From contig JAOALB010000181.1 in NCBI GenBank assembly GCA_025331125.1, forward strand, positions 1 through 64,000: a stretch of 64,000 nucleotides of DNA, written 5' to 3'. Of the stretch, positions 22,346 to 35,964 are shown one piece after another. Made by a program: the position numbers and the translations under genes. The notes beneath the pieces are model-generated. The model did no database searches, had not been told where the DNA came from, and worked only from the letters and a program-made list of their open reading frames with translations. The stretch is from Mycogone perniciosa. Its lineage: Eukaryota > Ascomycota > Sordariomycetes > Hypocreales > Hypocreaceae. How positions within the stretch are numbered: position 1 is the stretch's first letter; each line of letters begins with the position of its first letter.

Positions 22346-24688
22346 CTATATAAAAAGAATATTAATAATATATATAGGAAGTTATAAATAAATTAATTAA
22401 TATAAGTCTTTAAGTTAATATTAAAAAATATAAATTTAAGATAATAAAAATAAAGTATTTTAGTTTAATTATTATAAGTAATAGTATTAAAATAAACTTT
22501 AAAAAAGTAGCTGTAATTATAAATTAAAAAAGACTTTTAAACCTCTATAAACTTTAATATTTTTTAAGCTTTGCAAATTTCTATTAACAGTTATTAAAGA
22601 CTTTTCTAATATTTATAAAGCTTTAAACAGCCTTTTAAGAAAAGATATATTATAGAATTAAATAGAACTTTATACTACTATATTTAACTGCTTTAAAACC
22701 TAGTTTATAACTGCCTTAATCTTTACTTTTTTCAATTATAATAAAAAGATAATCTTAAAAATAAATACTTTAAATTAAATATTTAATAATATTTTCTTTT
22801 AATATAATAAAAATAGTATTTTATAATTAATAGTATGTTTTTTATTAGAGTATTTACCTGTTAAATACAATTATAAAATTTATAATAAAAAACTGTTAAC
22901 TATTATTAAATTATTAAAAGAATAGCGGTTTAAGCTTTAAGGTATAGAAAATAAATTTAAAATTATTATAAACTATAAAAACCTAAAATATTTTATAACT
23001 ATTAAAGTATTAAATTAAAATAAGTCTATTAGTTTAAATTCCTATTTTAATATAATTTCTAAATTATTTATTAGTTTAGGTCAAAAGCAGTAAAGCCTAA
23101 TATATTAAATAAAAGATTTTAAAATATTTTAATAAAGTTAAACTAAGATAATAGCCAATTAAAAAAAAACAATTTTACTCTTAAAAAGCTATTTTAACGT
23201 TTATACTTATATTAATATTATAGGAAGTATAAATAATAAAAACCTTTTTATTATAACAACTAGCACTTTAATCCGAGACTTAAAGATATTAATTAATAAA
23301 ATAATTAATAAAGCCTATAAAATATTAAATATAGTAAATATTATAATGCAAGCACTTTAAAACCTAGCTGTTTAATAATAGCTTAAAAGTATTTAAAGTA
23401 ACTTAAAGGCAGCTATATAAGACTTTTAAATCTACAGCAATTAAATATATTATTAAAAATAACTTTTCTTTTTACTAATAGATAAAGTAAAAATATAAAT
23501 TATATACTAAATATACTTTTTTAAGCTAAAAGGATATTTAAGATAAGTAAAAACGCTAAACCTCCTTAATTATATATACTAATAGCTGTAAATATTAGCT
23601 AATATTAATACCTTTATTAAAGGTTATAACTTATAGTTTTAAATAAGGTTAAATAAGTCTACTTTTTTAAGATTCTTAAAATTATTACTAATATTATTTT
23701 AGGCTTAAAGTAATATTTTAATAAACTATATTATACTATTACCTAATTATAATTAATAAGGCTTAGTTTATAAAAATATCTTTATAATAATATACCGCTT
23801 AATAAAAATATATTATTTTATTACTATTTATATATTTAATATTAAAAAACTTATTAATGCCTTTATTTTATATATTTATACTTTATATAAAGCCTTAAAA
23901 ACAATTATATTAGACTAGGGTATTTAATTTATATTTAAATTCTAAAAGCAGTTATTCTAATAATTTAAAATCTACTTTAAATATTCTTTAGCCTACTATT
24001 TAAAAATTAACAGCTAAACTAAACAGTTAAATATAAAAGTAAAACAGTATTTTAAGCAGTTTATAAATTTTTATTAAAATAATTAAATAAACTAGTTACT
24101 ATTTATAAAGTTTACTTAAAATAATTAAATATTTAAAATAATAGGAACTTTACAGTTTTTTATAAATTACAGTTTTTACCTATACTTAAAAGTTAAACCT
24201 TTAAACCCCTGCCTATTAAATTTATCTATTACTTAAAAGAAAGGTTTTTATAAAATAAATATTATAGCTAAGCGTTTTTAATAAATTTTAAACTAACTAA
24301 AAGCCTTTATAGTATAATTAATTATTTAATATAAAGCTGCAGTTAATATATTAAAAGAGGATTTATACCGATTTGCAGTTAGCGAAAAAGTATAGTTAAA
24401 GGCTAAATACTTTAAAATAAACTACCTAATAAAAAAAGGAGATAATAAATAGATAGGCCTATATAAAACCTTTAATATATACCTTTAAGCCTACTGACTT
24501 AAACTCTTTAACTGTATCTGCATTTTTCCTATATTCTATAACTCTTTTTTTAAATTACTAGCAGTTAATAAAGCAGGCTAATAAATATATCTGCTAGGAT
24601 AAAAAGCTATTAATAAATAAAAGAATAAAAATATATAGGGATAAATCTTTAAAAGAGATAATAAAATAAATAAAGTAAAAGAAAAGTA

Positions 24689-24850
24689 GGAATTTAATAA
24701 TATCTTTAACTACTATAATAAAGATAGCCTATACTATTATATAGCTTAGAAACACTATATATTAAACTAGTAACCTGTAAAAGACTTTAAAGGATAAGAC
24801 GCCGCTTTTTTAGAATACTATATAAAAAACCTTAATAAGCCTGGCCTGCC
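24689..24850 (+). pseudogene. B1 integrase-end chromodomain remnant
   Basis: In the frame of the integrase end, WEFNNIFNYYNKDSLYYYIA is followed by a RIP-stopped tryptophan position, KHYI, and then NLNKPGLPA. The layout (aromatic, charged, YxxxWKxY, Trp, acidic) is that of a chromodomain, placing the family among chromoviruses. Confidence 0.6.
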
Positions 24851-25000
24851 TGCCTAGGTTAAGAAAAGGAAGATAACTAACCAGCTAGACCTATAATACA
24901 GTAGCGGCTTATAATAGAATTAATATAATAAAAGGATTAGAATATATATAGTTTTAGAATAGCTATTTAAAGGCAAATAGAGTTTAAAAGGGGGGGGTAC

Positions 25001-25162
25001 TGTTACAGCACTAAACCTACCTTTTAATAACTTATTAGTATTATATACATCCTTACATAATGGCTTAGTCCTAGACCTCTGAACCATATTCTTATAGCTT
25101 CTTGCCTTATTTAAGGTACAATAAAGATATTACTTTAACCTGCTATTCTGTATACTATAATA
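25001..25162 (+). repeat. B1 3' LTR
   Basis: Starts with the unaltered TGTTACAGCAC after the polypurine tract and ends TATAATA. 162 bp. Confidence 0.9.
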
Positions 25163-26136
25163 CTATTTCTCTTACTATAGTATTTTATTTATATACTGCT
25201 GCGATTAGGTTATTAATTAGTTTATTTTCTGCGGGTATTATTATAGCTATAAGGGCAGCCTTTATAGATATTTCTATATTTAAGAAAATCCCTTTTTAAA
25301 ATATTGCCTAAGCTTTAAGGCTGAAAGAACTTTGCAGGAGGATAGTATATTGCCTGTTTTTAATTTAGTTATTAGAGGGATTTGATTTCGCAGGCTTATT
25401 TTCTACTTTTCTATTTAAGGCGTTAGGCTTTACAGCCTTAAAGCCAGGTTAATAAATAATATAGAAGTTAAAGCTAGAAAGGAATTTAAACTATTAGATT
25501 TATTGCTAATTTAAAGGTTTAGTTAAAGTAAAGTATTTAAAGTTCTTATAGTCTATATTAACATTAAATTTTTATAAGCTTTATAATTTTAGCCGCTATT
25601 CTTTTATTACTTTAATAATAGTTAAAAGTTTTTTATTATAGATTTTAAAGTTGCATTTTTAAATATTATACTTTATAAAAAAGAATGCAATAAAGTATAA
25701 AATGCCTTTTTTATTATACTGTAATAAAATACCGCCTAATGCCTAGTTAAAGGCATCTATCTTAAAGACTATTTACTTATTATAGTTAAAGAGGGCTAAA
25801 ATTAAAGCTAATTTAAAAGCGCATTTAATTAAATTAAAGGCTTCCTATTATTTTTCTCTTTAAATATATAGTTAATCTTTTTTTATAAGTTTATTTAATA
25901 GTGCAGCTATTTTAAAGTATTTTTAAATAAAATAATAATAAAAGTTTATAAAGCTAAGGAACTTTTATAGGTTTTTTACTCCTTTAAGTAATTGCTAGTT
26001 TAATATAACTTTAACTTTTTTAAAATTTATCTTTAATCCCTTTAAAGTAATAATTAAGGTAAAGTATTTTATTTTTATTGTCTTAAACTTACATTTAGTA
26101 ATATTAATTTAAAGGCTAGTGTTTTAAAGGCAGCCT

Positions 26137-26577
26137 ACTACTTTGCAAATATATTTTTAATATTTCTTTTAACTTAAAGAGTATATAAAGACATTATTAA
26201 AGTATATTATATAGGTGCAGTTAAAGAGGTTATAAAGAGTATAGTTAATATAATATCAAAATATAGCAGGTGCATTATAGAGGCTAAAAGGTATAACTAA
26301 TATTTTAAAGAGGCTAAACTTTATACTAAACGCTGTTTTTTATATATCTCTTTTAGCGATATAGAGGTTATTAAATGCAGCAATAATATCGAGTTTTATA
26401 TATACTTTTATATAGTTTAAGGCATTAAAGGTTTCCTAGATTAATAGTAATATTATTTAACCTTTAATAGTTTTAATAAATATAAATGCTGCCTTTTAGT
26501 TTTACAGCTAAAAGGAGGGGAGTAGTATATTATACTCGCAATTTGCAGATAAATCCTTTTATTAAGTTATTATTGAA
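26137..26577 (-). pseudogene. A(-) reverse transcriptase remnant
   Basis: Mirror copy of the A(+) RT. On the minus strand the active-site strand reads YFNNVFIYSLS (near 26160-26210), from YxDD with G-to-A changes. Boundaries are inferred by symmetry. Confidence 0.65.
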
Positions 26578-29500
26578 CTATTTTTTTATTACCTGTAATT
26601 TATTAAGTAAAAATAGCTTATTCTTTTAGTATAAAGGGTTCTTTTTTAATAATATCTTAATTTTATAGTTTTAGGCCTATTATAGGGGAAGTTTATTTAC
26701 TGTTTTTAGCAGGAAGGTATTATATAGGTTATATAGCCAGGATAGCAGTTTCTTTAAAATATCTAACTTACTAAACTTAAATTTTCCCACTATAAATTTC
26801 TCTATATCAGCAGCTATAATCTTTTTCAGTTATATTAAAGAGTAGTATTTATTAATAAAGTTATATATTCCTTTTAATAATACTATTTTTACTTTAATAT
26901 AGTCTCTTTATCCTGTAAATATTTATTAAAAAAACTTATTTAAAAGCTTTAGCAGGCTAATAAACGCTAGTTCCTTAATTCTAATAGTTTAGTTAATCTC
27001 TTTTTAAGTTACTTTTATTATATAGATATATAATTAATAATAAAAGGTAATAAAGTTTATAGCTGCTATTATTTATATATCCGCTATATTTAAATATATT
27101 TCTTAATTTTAAAGTTTAGTTTAGTTTTGCGGAAATAATATATTAAAAAGTAATAGTAATAGTAGTAATAAAGGTTTTCTTTTTTATTATTAACTATAGA
27201 TTATAAAGGCAGGCAGCAGCTTTATATATATTTAGTTTAAGATTCTCTATACCTATATTTCCTTATTATTAGTTCTACTGCTCCTGCAGGTTATATAGTA
27301 ATTTTAATTTAATATTAAGGTTTATAGAATATATAGTTTATAAACTCTTTTTTTAATTAAGTTATAATTCTTTTTTTAGCTATTTTTAATTAATAGTTAT
27401 TAATATAGTATAGTTCTTTATTTAGTTAAATTAAACTCTGCTTTATCTAAAGCATTTTTAACTATTAGTTGCTAGTAATATATATTCCCTATATTAGCTT
27501 TAGCGAAGTTGTTTTTTATTTTAACTGCTATTAAGATTTATATAAAGCTGGCTATATTCTTTAAAAGGTAATAATTATAATAGTAATAGAATTTAAAAGT
27601 AATAGTTAATTCTTCCTAGTTAATATTAAAGTTATATTCTTTTAGCTATAAAAGGCTAAAGATAATAAATATATTATTAAAGATATTTATAATAAAAAAG
27701 AAGTAAAGTTCTTTATAGGGGCTAATTATAGTTTATATAATAAAGAAGTTTAAAATTTTATTGGCTATACTTTTATTAATAAAAAAGAGGTTTTTAATAA
27801 ATAGTAGTTATTAAATAATAATATTAAATTACTTAATAAAAGCGCAGCTAATAAAAGCTTACAGTATATAGCTGCTATTTATTAAAGCTTTTATATTAAT
27901 ATAAATATTATATATAAAAGATAATATAGTTTATATTAAAAAGGATTTACTATTCATTCATTTAAATTTAAAAGGCTTTTAATTAAAAAGGCAGTAGTAG
28001 ATTTATTTTAAAATAATAATACTATTTACAATTAACCTTTATTTATAACTTTCAGTAAAGGTTAATCTTTTCTTTAGTTTATAAAGTAGGTTTAGGTTCT
28101 TAATAGATATAGCTAGTTAACTTAAAGTAAATTAAAAGTTAATAAAGTAATACTATTATTACTATCTTTATTAATATTTAAAAAGGGTATATTATTTAAA
28201 GCCTAGATTTATAAGTTAATTGAATATTATAGGTAATATTAATATACTATTAAGGTTTAATTATTATACTTTACTAAGCCATTTTACTGCTAGCTTTAAA
28301 GTGCTGCTAAATTAAAGTATAGTTAATATAGCTAGATTTAGTGATTTTTATTTTATATTTAATATAGATTTCTTTAATATATATTAGCCTGCTTTTTTTT
28401 ATTGTATTTATTAAAGCTATAACCTGCTTTTTTATAGTAAAAGTATAATCCTTTAGTAATACATTCTTTATAAAACACTTAAAGGTAAGGTAATATAGTA
28501 TATATAGTATTTAGCTATATTAGGTTATTAGTTGGCATTAAGGCAGCGGCTTAGTTATTTATTTAGTTATTTATTTAATTATTTTACTAGCATTAATAAT
28601 ATTACTACTATTATTAATAGCTTTATTAATACTAGCTTATTTAAGCAGTATAGAAAGTATTATAATAAATGCTTTTTTAAAGCCTATTATAAATAATTTA
28701 GTAAAGTTAATATAATTTAATAAAGTTAAATTTATCTAGCTTAATTATTTAAATTTTTATAATATTAATAAGGTTTTAAAAGACCTTTATCTTTAAGGCT
28801 TTTATTATTTATTTAATAGTTTTATTATATTTACGGTTTAATGCAAATAACTTTATTATAAAGTTTCAAAAAGGCTTATTTAATATATATAAGTTATTAA
28901 AAGATTATAATGCCTTTTAAAATAAATTAATTATTTTATATTATTTATTAAAATTAATAAAAAGTATTATATTAATCTTTTAATACTATTAGGCGGGGTT
29001 ATTAAGATATTTTATAATAATATTAAAGTTTCTTTATTATAATTAATATATATCTCCTTTTCAAAGGCCTATAATATATAAAAGTTTTTTAAATGTAATT
29101 AAAAAGATTAATTAATTACTTATAAAAGTAATATTAATTTAAAAGTATTAATTAATATATTTTTATTAGCATTTAATAATATTTCTTTATTTACTATTAA
29201 ATTACTTAAAGTCTTTAATTTAATAATAGTTAAATAAATTATTATTTTTAAAGTTTAATAGTAAAGCTATATTTAAGGCTTTAACTTAAACTTTAATTTA
29301 TACTTTAAAGTTTTAATTTTTAACTGCCTATTTTAAAATTTCCTATTTAAAGGTTTACTTTTATTTTTCCTATTAAACTAAACCTTTATCTATTATTTAA
29401 TTAAAAAAATAAAATTAATAATAAAGGTTATTATCTTTAATAATTGCGTTTATTAAATATATATAGTCGCTATTAATGCTAGATTTTAATAAAGTTTTAA

Positions 29501-29759
29501 AAGAAAAAAAGGAAAGGCATTAGCTTTATAGTAAAGATTATAGTCTATTAGGCTAAGTTAAGTTATAAAGTAAGGTTTAAGGTATTTATATTTATCTCGC
29601 TTATAATTAATTTCCTATAAATATAAGGTTTAAAAGGCAAAGGCTAGGCTATAATAGCGTTATTATAGGTTTAGGGATAAAAAGGGAATTTAAAGAAATT
29701 TATAATTAGTTAAATATATACTTTATAATAGCGCAGCCGAGTTAAAGGATAGTATAAAC

Positions 29760-29931
29760 TATTATAGTATAGGAAAGCAGGTTAAAGTAAATATCGTTAT
29801 TATACTATAGAGAGTAAGGAAGCCTTAAGGCTTTACAGAAAGCTATAGCTAGGAATGCGTTAGGGCCTAGTCATATAACCGGAGCTTACGTGACAGGGCA
29901 TTAATATCGCGTTACGGTCGGTGCTGTAATA
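29760..29931 (-). repeat. A(-) 5' LTR
   Basis: 172 bp; on the minus strand TATTACAGCACCGACCG...TATAATA. Its inner half pairs with the A(+) LTR remainder to form the core of the giant palindrome. Confidence 0.88.
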
Positions 29932-29936
29932 CTAGG

Positions 29937-30042
29937 CCCTAATATATTCCTAGCTATAGCTTTCTATAAAGCCTTAAAGCTTCTTTACTCTCCATAGTAT
30001 AATAATAATATTTGCCTTAACCTGCCTTCCTATACTATAATA
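29937..30042 (+). repeat. A(+) 5' LTR, remaining 106 bp
   Basis: Continues exactly where 16648 stops, after the duplicated CTAGG, and ends TATACTATAATA before GTTTATAC. 66 + 106 = 172 bp, equal to intact A LTRs. Confidence 0.88.
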
Positions 30043-32659
30043 GTTTATACTGTCCTTTAATTTAGCTGCGCTATTATAAAGTATATACTTAATTAATTAT
30101 AAACTTCCTTAAATTCCCCTTTTATTCCTAAACCTATAATAATACCTTTATAGCCTAGCCTTTACCTTTTAAATCCTATACTTATAGGAAATTAATTATA
30201 AGCGAAATAAATATAAATACTTTAAACCTTACTTTATAACTTAATTTAATTTAATAAATTATAGTCTTTATTATAAAGCTAATAGTTTTCCTTTTTCTCT
30301 TTAAAACCTTATAAAAATCTAATATTAATAGTAATTATATATATTAAATAAATATAATTATTAAAGATAATAACCTTTATTACTAGTTTTATCTGTTTAA
30401 TTAAATAATAAATAAAGGCTTAATTTAATAGGAAAAATAAAAGTAAACCTTTAAATAAAGAATTTTAAAATAAATAATTAAAAATTAAAACTTTAAAATA
30501 TAAATTAAAGTTTAAGTTAAAGCTTTAAATATAGCTTTACTATTAAACGTTAAAAATAATTATTTATTTAACTACTATTAAATTAAAAACTTTAAATAAT
30601 TAAATAATAAATAGAAAGATATTATTAAATACTAATAGAAATATATTAATTAATGCTGTTAGATTAATATTACTTTTATAAGTAATTAATTAATTCTTTT
30701 AATTAAATTTAAAAAGATTTTATATATTATAGGCCTTTTAAAAAGAAATATGTATTAACTGCAATAAAGAAACTTTAATATTATTATTAAAAGTTTTAAT
30801 AACTTTACTTAATAGTATTAAAAAGTTAATATAATATTTTTTATTAATTTTAATAAATAATATAAAATAATTAATTTATTTTAAAAGGTATTATAATTTT
30901 TTAATAACCTATATATATTAAATAAGCCTTTTTAAAACTTTATAGTAAAGTTATTTATATTTAATAGTAAATATAGTAAAACTGTTAAATAAATAGTAAA
31001 GGCTATCAAAATAATAGTTTTTTAAAAATTTGCTAATATTATAAAGATTTAAGTAATTAAATTAAATAGATTTAACTTTATTAAATAATATTAACTTTAC
31101 TAAATTATTTATAATAAACTTTAAAAAAGGGTTTATTATAATGCCTTTTATACTATTTAAATAAGTTAATATTAATAAAGCTATTAATAATAGCAGTAAT
31201 ATTATTAATGCTAATAGAATAAATAAATAAATTATTAAATAAATAATTAAACTATTACTTTAGCGCTAATTAGTAATTTAATATAATTAAATACTATATA
31301 TACTATATTACTTTACTTTTAAGTCTTTTATAAAGAATATATTACAAAAAAATTATACTTTTACTATAAAAAAGTAAATTATAACTTTAATAAATATAAT
31401 AAAAGAAAGCAGGCTAATATATCTTAAAGAAGTTTATATTAAATATACAATTAAAATTATTAAATTTAGCTATATTAACTATATATTAACCTAGCAATAC
31501 TTTAACGCTAATAGTAAAATAGTTTAATAAAGTATAATAACTAAACTTTAATAGTATATTAATATTATCTGTAATATTTAATTAATTTATAAATCTAAGC
31601 TTTAAATAATATACTTTTTTTAAATATTAATAAACAATAATAATAGCATTACTTTATTAACTTTTAATTTACTTTAATCTAGCTAGCTATATTTATTAAA
31701 AACCTAAACTTAATTTATAAATTAAAGAAAAGATTAACCTTTATTATAAGTTGCAAATAAAAGTTAACTATATATATTACTGTTATTTTAAAATAAATTT
31801 ACTGCTACTGTTTTAATTAAAAGCCCTTTAAACTTAAATTAATAAATAATAAATCCCTTTTAATATAAATTATATTATCCTTTATATATAATATTTATAT
31901 TAATATAAAAGCTTTAATAGAGAGCGGCTATATACTTTAAGCTTTTATTAACTGCACTTTTATTAAGTAATTTAATATTATTATTTAATAACTGCTATTT
32001 ATTAAAAACCCTTTTTTTATTAATAAAAGTATAGTTAATAAAATTTTAAACTTTTTTATTATATAAATTATAATTAACTTTTATAAAAAACTTTACTTTT
32101 TGTTATTATAAATATCCTTAATAATATATGTATTATTTTTAATTTTTTATAGTTAAGAAAATATAACTTTAATATTAATGAAAAAGAATTAACAATTACT
32201 TTTAAATCCTATTACTATTATAACTATTACTTTTTAAAAAATATAATTAGCTTTATATAAATTTTAATAATAGTTAAAATAAAAAATCACTTTATTAAAG
32301 CTATTACTATTACCTTTTAATATATTACTTCCGTAAAATTAAATTAAACTTTAAGGTTAAAAAGTATATTTAAATATAGTAGATATATAGATAATAGCAG
32401 CTATAAACTTTATTACTCTTTATTATTAATTATATATTTATGCAATAAAAGTAACCTAGAAAGAGATTAATTAAGCTATTAAAATTAAAGCATTAGCGTT
32501 TATTAGCCTGCTCAAGCTTTTAAATAAGTTTTTTTAATAGATATTTATAAAGTAAAAAAACTATATTAAAATATTACTAGGAAAAGACCTTTTATAGTAA
32601 AAAAAACAGGCTATTTTTATTTAATAAACTATAAGTAATAAGAAAATAGTTAAATAATA

Positions 32660-33100
32660 ATTTAATAAAAGGATTTTTTTATAACTCGCGAATATAATAT
32701 ACTGCTACTTTCCTTTTAACTATAAAATTAAAAAGCAGTATCTATACTTATTAAAACTATTAAAACTTAAATAATATTACTATTAAAAAATAATACCTAT
32801 TACTATTAATTTAAAAAGCTTTTAATACTTTAAGCTATATAAAGGTATATATAAAATTTAATATTATTACTGCATTTAATAACCTCTATATTATTAAAGG
32901 AGATATATAGAAAATGGTATTTATCATAAAGTTTAGCTTTTTTAAAATATTAATTATATCTTTTAGCCTTTATTATATGCCTGCTATATTTTAATACTAT
33001 ATTAACTATACTTTTTATAACCTCTTTAACTATATTTATATAATATATTTTAATAATATCTTTATATATTCTTTAAGCTAAAAAGAATATTAAAAATATA
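32660..33100 (+). pseudogene. A(+) reverse transcriptase remnant
   Basis: Readable pieces in order: YTATFLLTIK, FNIITAFNNLYIIKGD, FIIKFSFFKILIISFSL, and the active-site strand IIYFNNIFIYSLS. Typical Gypsy RT wording with RIP-caused stops between. Confidence 0.75.
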
Positions 33101-35369
33101 TCTGTAAAGTAATAGCCTGCCTTTAAAACATTAGCTTTTAAATTAATATTATTAAATATAAGTTTAAAATAATAAAAGTAAATTACTTTAATTTAATTAT
33201 TACTTTAAAGGGATTAAAGATAGATTTTAAAAATGTTAAAGCTATATTAAACTAGCAATTATTTAAAAGAGTAAAAGGCTTATAAAAGCTCTTTAATTTT
33301 ATAAACTTTTATTACTGTTTTATTTAAAGATACTTTAAAATAGCTGCATTATTAAATAAACTTTTAAAGAAAGACTAACTATACATTTAAAGAGAAAAAT
33401 AGCAGGAAGCCTTTAACTTAATTAAATACACTTTTAAATTAGCTTTAATCTTAGCCCTCTTTAACTATAATAAATAAATAGTCCTTAAAATAAATGCCTT
33501 TAACTAAGCATTAAGCAGTATTTTATTACAGTATAATAAAAAAGGCATTTTACGCTTTATTATATTCTTTTCTATAAAATATAACACTTAAAAATATAAC
33601 TATAAAATCTATAATTGAAATCTCCTAGCTATTATTAACGTAATAAAAACGTAGGGCTTAAAATTAAAAGGCTCATAAAAATTTAATATTATTATAGACT
33701 AAAAAAACCTTAAATACTTTACTTTAATTAAAGCCTTCAATTAATAATAAGTCTAATAGTTTAAATTCCTTTTTAGCTTTAACTTTTATATTATTTATTA
33801 ACTTGGCTTTAAGGCTACAAAGCTTAATGCTTTAAATAAAAAAGCAGAAAATGGGCCTGTAAAATTAGATCCCTTTAATAACTAAATTAAAATAGGCAAT
33901 ATATTATCCTCCTATGAAGTTCTTTTAGCTTTAAAGCTTAAGTAATATTGTTAAAAGAAATCTTATTAAATATAGAAATATTTATAAAGGCTGCCTTTAT
34001 AGCTATAATAATACCTGCAGAAAATAAACTAATTAATAATTTAATTATAGTTGTATATAAATAAAATACTATAGCGAGAAAAATAGTAACTGCACTTTAA
34101 AACCCTAATATCTGCTAATAGCTAAAGCGGCTTTATAAAAAACTTTAAATTGGAATAAATAACTATTAAGTAATAAATAATAAAATCCACTATTAAAAGC
34201 AGCTCTTTATTCCCTTTAATAATAAGCTTTATATATAAATCCTATTTAAAAACTATTTTAGCAGCCTAGCTGAATACTTAAATAGGTTTAAAACCCTAGA
34301 CTTTATTAACTAAATATACTAATAGCTATAAATCTTAAAAGATATTAAAGCATTTATATAAGCCTATAAACTATATATTAAAATAAAGGCTTTATAATCT
34401 TTACTATAAGGTTTCCTTTAACTACTATTAGTTTTATTTTATATATAGTTAAGTATTTTTATTAACTATATTATACTATTACTTAAATCCTACTACTATA
34501 ATATTACCTATAAGTATTTACTAGTAGTAATCTACTGCTTTACTAAAATATATTACTTTATATCTATTATTTTACTATTAATAGAAAAGCTAGCTAATAT
34601 ATTTATTAATAGGATTTACTGCAGTATATAATTTATATTAAAATTCTAGGAATAACTTTTAAAGCAATTAAAAGTTATATTAAAATAGTTATTAGCTTTT
34701 TACTTTAAAGCTAATAGCTAAACTAAAAGAATTAATATAAGTATAAAATAATATCTATAAGCTTTTATTAACTTTTACTAGGATAACTAGGTTTACTAGC
34801 TTTTATTAGCTGAATTTACTCCAAATAATATAATATATAAAACTATTAGTATATTACTGTTTTTCGCTAATTATAGTTTTAACCTTTACTTAAAGATAAA
34901 GCCTTAATAGCCCTGCCTACTAAACTTTTCTGCAGTAAAAAAAAAAGTTCTTTTATATAAATACTATTACTAATCGATTTAAATATATTATTATATAATT
35001 AAAGGCCTTTATTAAAGCTTCAAAAAATATATAAAGAAAACGTAAATATATAAAAGGAGGCGTTATTAAGTTATACTATTAGGCAGGAAGTCTTTATTAA
35101 TATATAAAAGATAAAGATTAACTAGTTAATAAAAAAGCTAGATAATAAATAGGCAAGACTTTATATAATAATAAAGGTATACCTATAAGCCTATACTGTT
35201 AATTTACTGGAAGGTATAAAAATCTTTTTAATTTCATATAACTCTCTTTTATAACTTAAAATAGCTACATTACTATATTTTAGGTAAAAGATAATTAATA
35301 AAGTTAAATTAAGGAATATTTAAAGCAAGGTACTAGAAAAGGAAGATAATATAGATAAAGTATAAAAGA

Positions 35370-35480
35370 AATAGGAGTTTAAAGCACTTTTAGATTATTA
35401 TAATAATAATAGTTTCTATTACTTTATTAAATAAAAATACTATACTGCTATATAGTAACTAGTTAAAGATTTATAAAGCT
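35370..35480 (+). pseudogene. A(+) chromodomain remnant
   Basis: EFKALLDYYNNNSFYYFIK then a stop where a tryptophan codon is expected and KYYTAI. Aligned by eye with the B chromodomain remnant. Confidence 0.55.
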
Positions 35481-35792
35481 AAAAAAAGGTAATATAAAAC
35501 TTTTATATAAAAAACTTAAAAAAGCTAGGCCTACTATAATAAATACTAAAAGGAATTATAAAAAAAGAAAAAAAGGAAATAGCTAAAAAGAAATTAATAC
35601 CTATAAAGCGCTAATTAAAGACTATACTACACTAAAGCCTATAACTAAACTATATATTATTAATATTAAAAACTATATAATTTACCCTATTTACCTTTAT
35701 ATTAAAAGTATTAAGATAAATTACCTAGAATTTCGATTTATATAAGTAATATAGCTATTTATAGCTAAATAGCAAGATAAGAGGGGGGGTAC

Positions 35793-35964
35793 TATTATAG
35801 TATTAACTATAACGCGATATTAACGCCCTATTATATAAGCTCTAGTTATATAACTAGGCCCCAACGCGTTCCTAGCTATAGCTTTCTGTAAAGCCTTAAG
35901 GCTTCCTTACTCTTCACAGCATAACAACAATATTTGCCTTAACCTGCCTTCCTATACCATAATA
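35793..35964 (+). repeat. A(+) 3' LTR
   Basis: 172 bp, begins TATTATAGTATTAAC directly after GAGGGGGGGTAC and ends CCATAATA; followed by the TSD TTTAT. Confidence 0.9.

Larger units (their letters stand above)
18569..25162 (+). mobile_element. Family B chromovirus B1, full length
   Basis: 6,594 bp with 162-bp LTRs (18569-18730 and 25001-25162). Target duplication CTATT at 18564-18568 and 25163-25167. The uninterrupted target is visible in A(+) at about 34082-34086, confirming insertion into A(-). Polypurine tract AAAAGGGGGGGGTAC precedes the 3' LTR. Gypsy RT lies at about 21960-22345 and a chromodomain-like end at about 24690-24850. All frames are RIP-broken. Confidence 0.9.
16649..29931 (-). 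mobile_element. Family A chromovirus A(-), inserted in the LTR of A(+)
   Basis: Full-length element in minus orientation with LTRs 16649-16820 and 29760-29931 (172 bp each). Flanking duplication is CCAGG at 16644-16648 and CTAGG (one RIP change) at 29932-29936. It is itself interrupted by B1 (18569-25162). Its internal sequence mirrors A(+) but is about 595 bp longer, in at least two blocks (around 26.5-27.1 kb and 27.1-28.3 kb). Confidence 0.88.
16583..35964 (+). mobile_element. Family A chromovirus A(+), interrupted
   Basis: Element A in plus orientation inserted in C1, TSD TTTAT at 16578-16582 and 35965-35969. Its 5' LTR is split: 66 bp at 16583-16648 and 106 bp at 29937-30042, total 172, the same as its 3' LTR (35793-35964). 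The internal region is 30043-35792. The interruption (16649-29931) is a second A copy in the opposite direction. The empty site for A(+) reads AGCTTTATATATAAAAC in C3 near 61460-61480. It contains Gypsy RT (about 32660-33100) and a chromodomain-like end (about 35370-35480). Confidence 0.88.

Noticed and set aside
25102..25299. 65-codon open frame.
   Set aside because: Spans the B1 3' LTR end and the A(-) junction; composition-driven.
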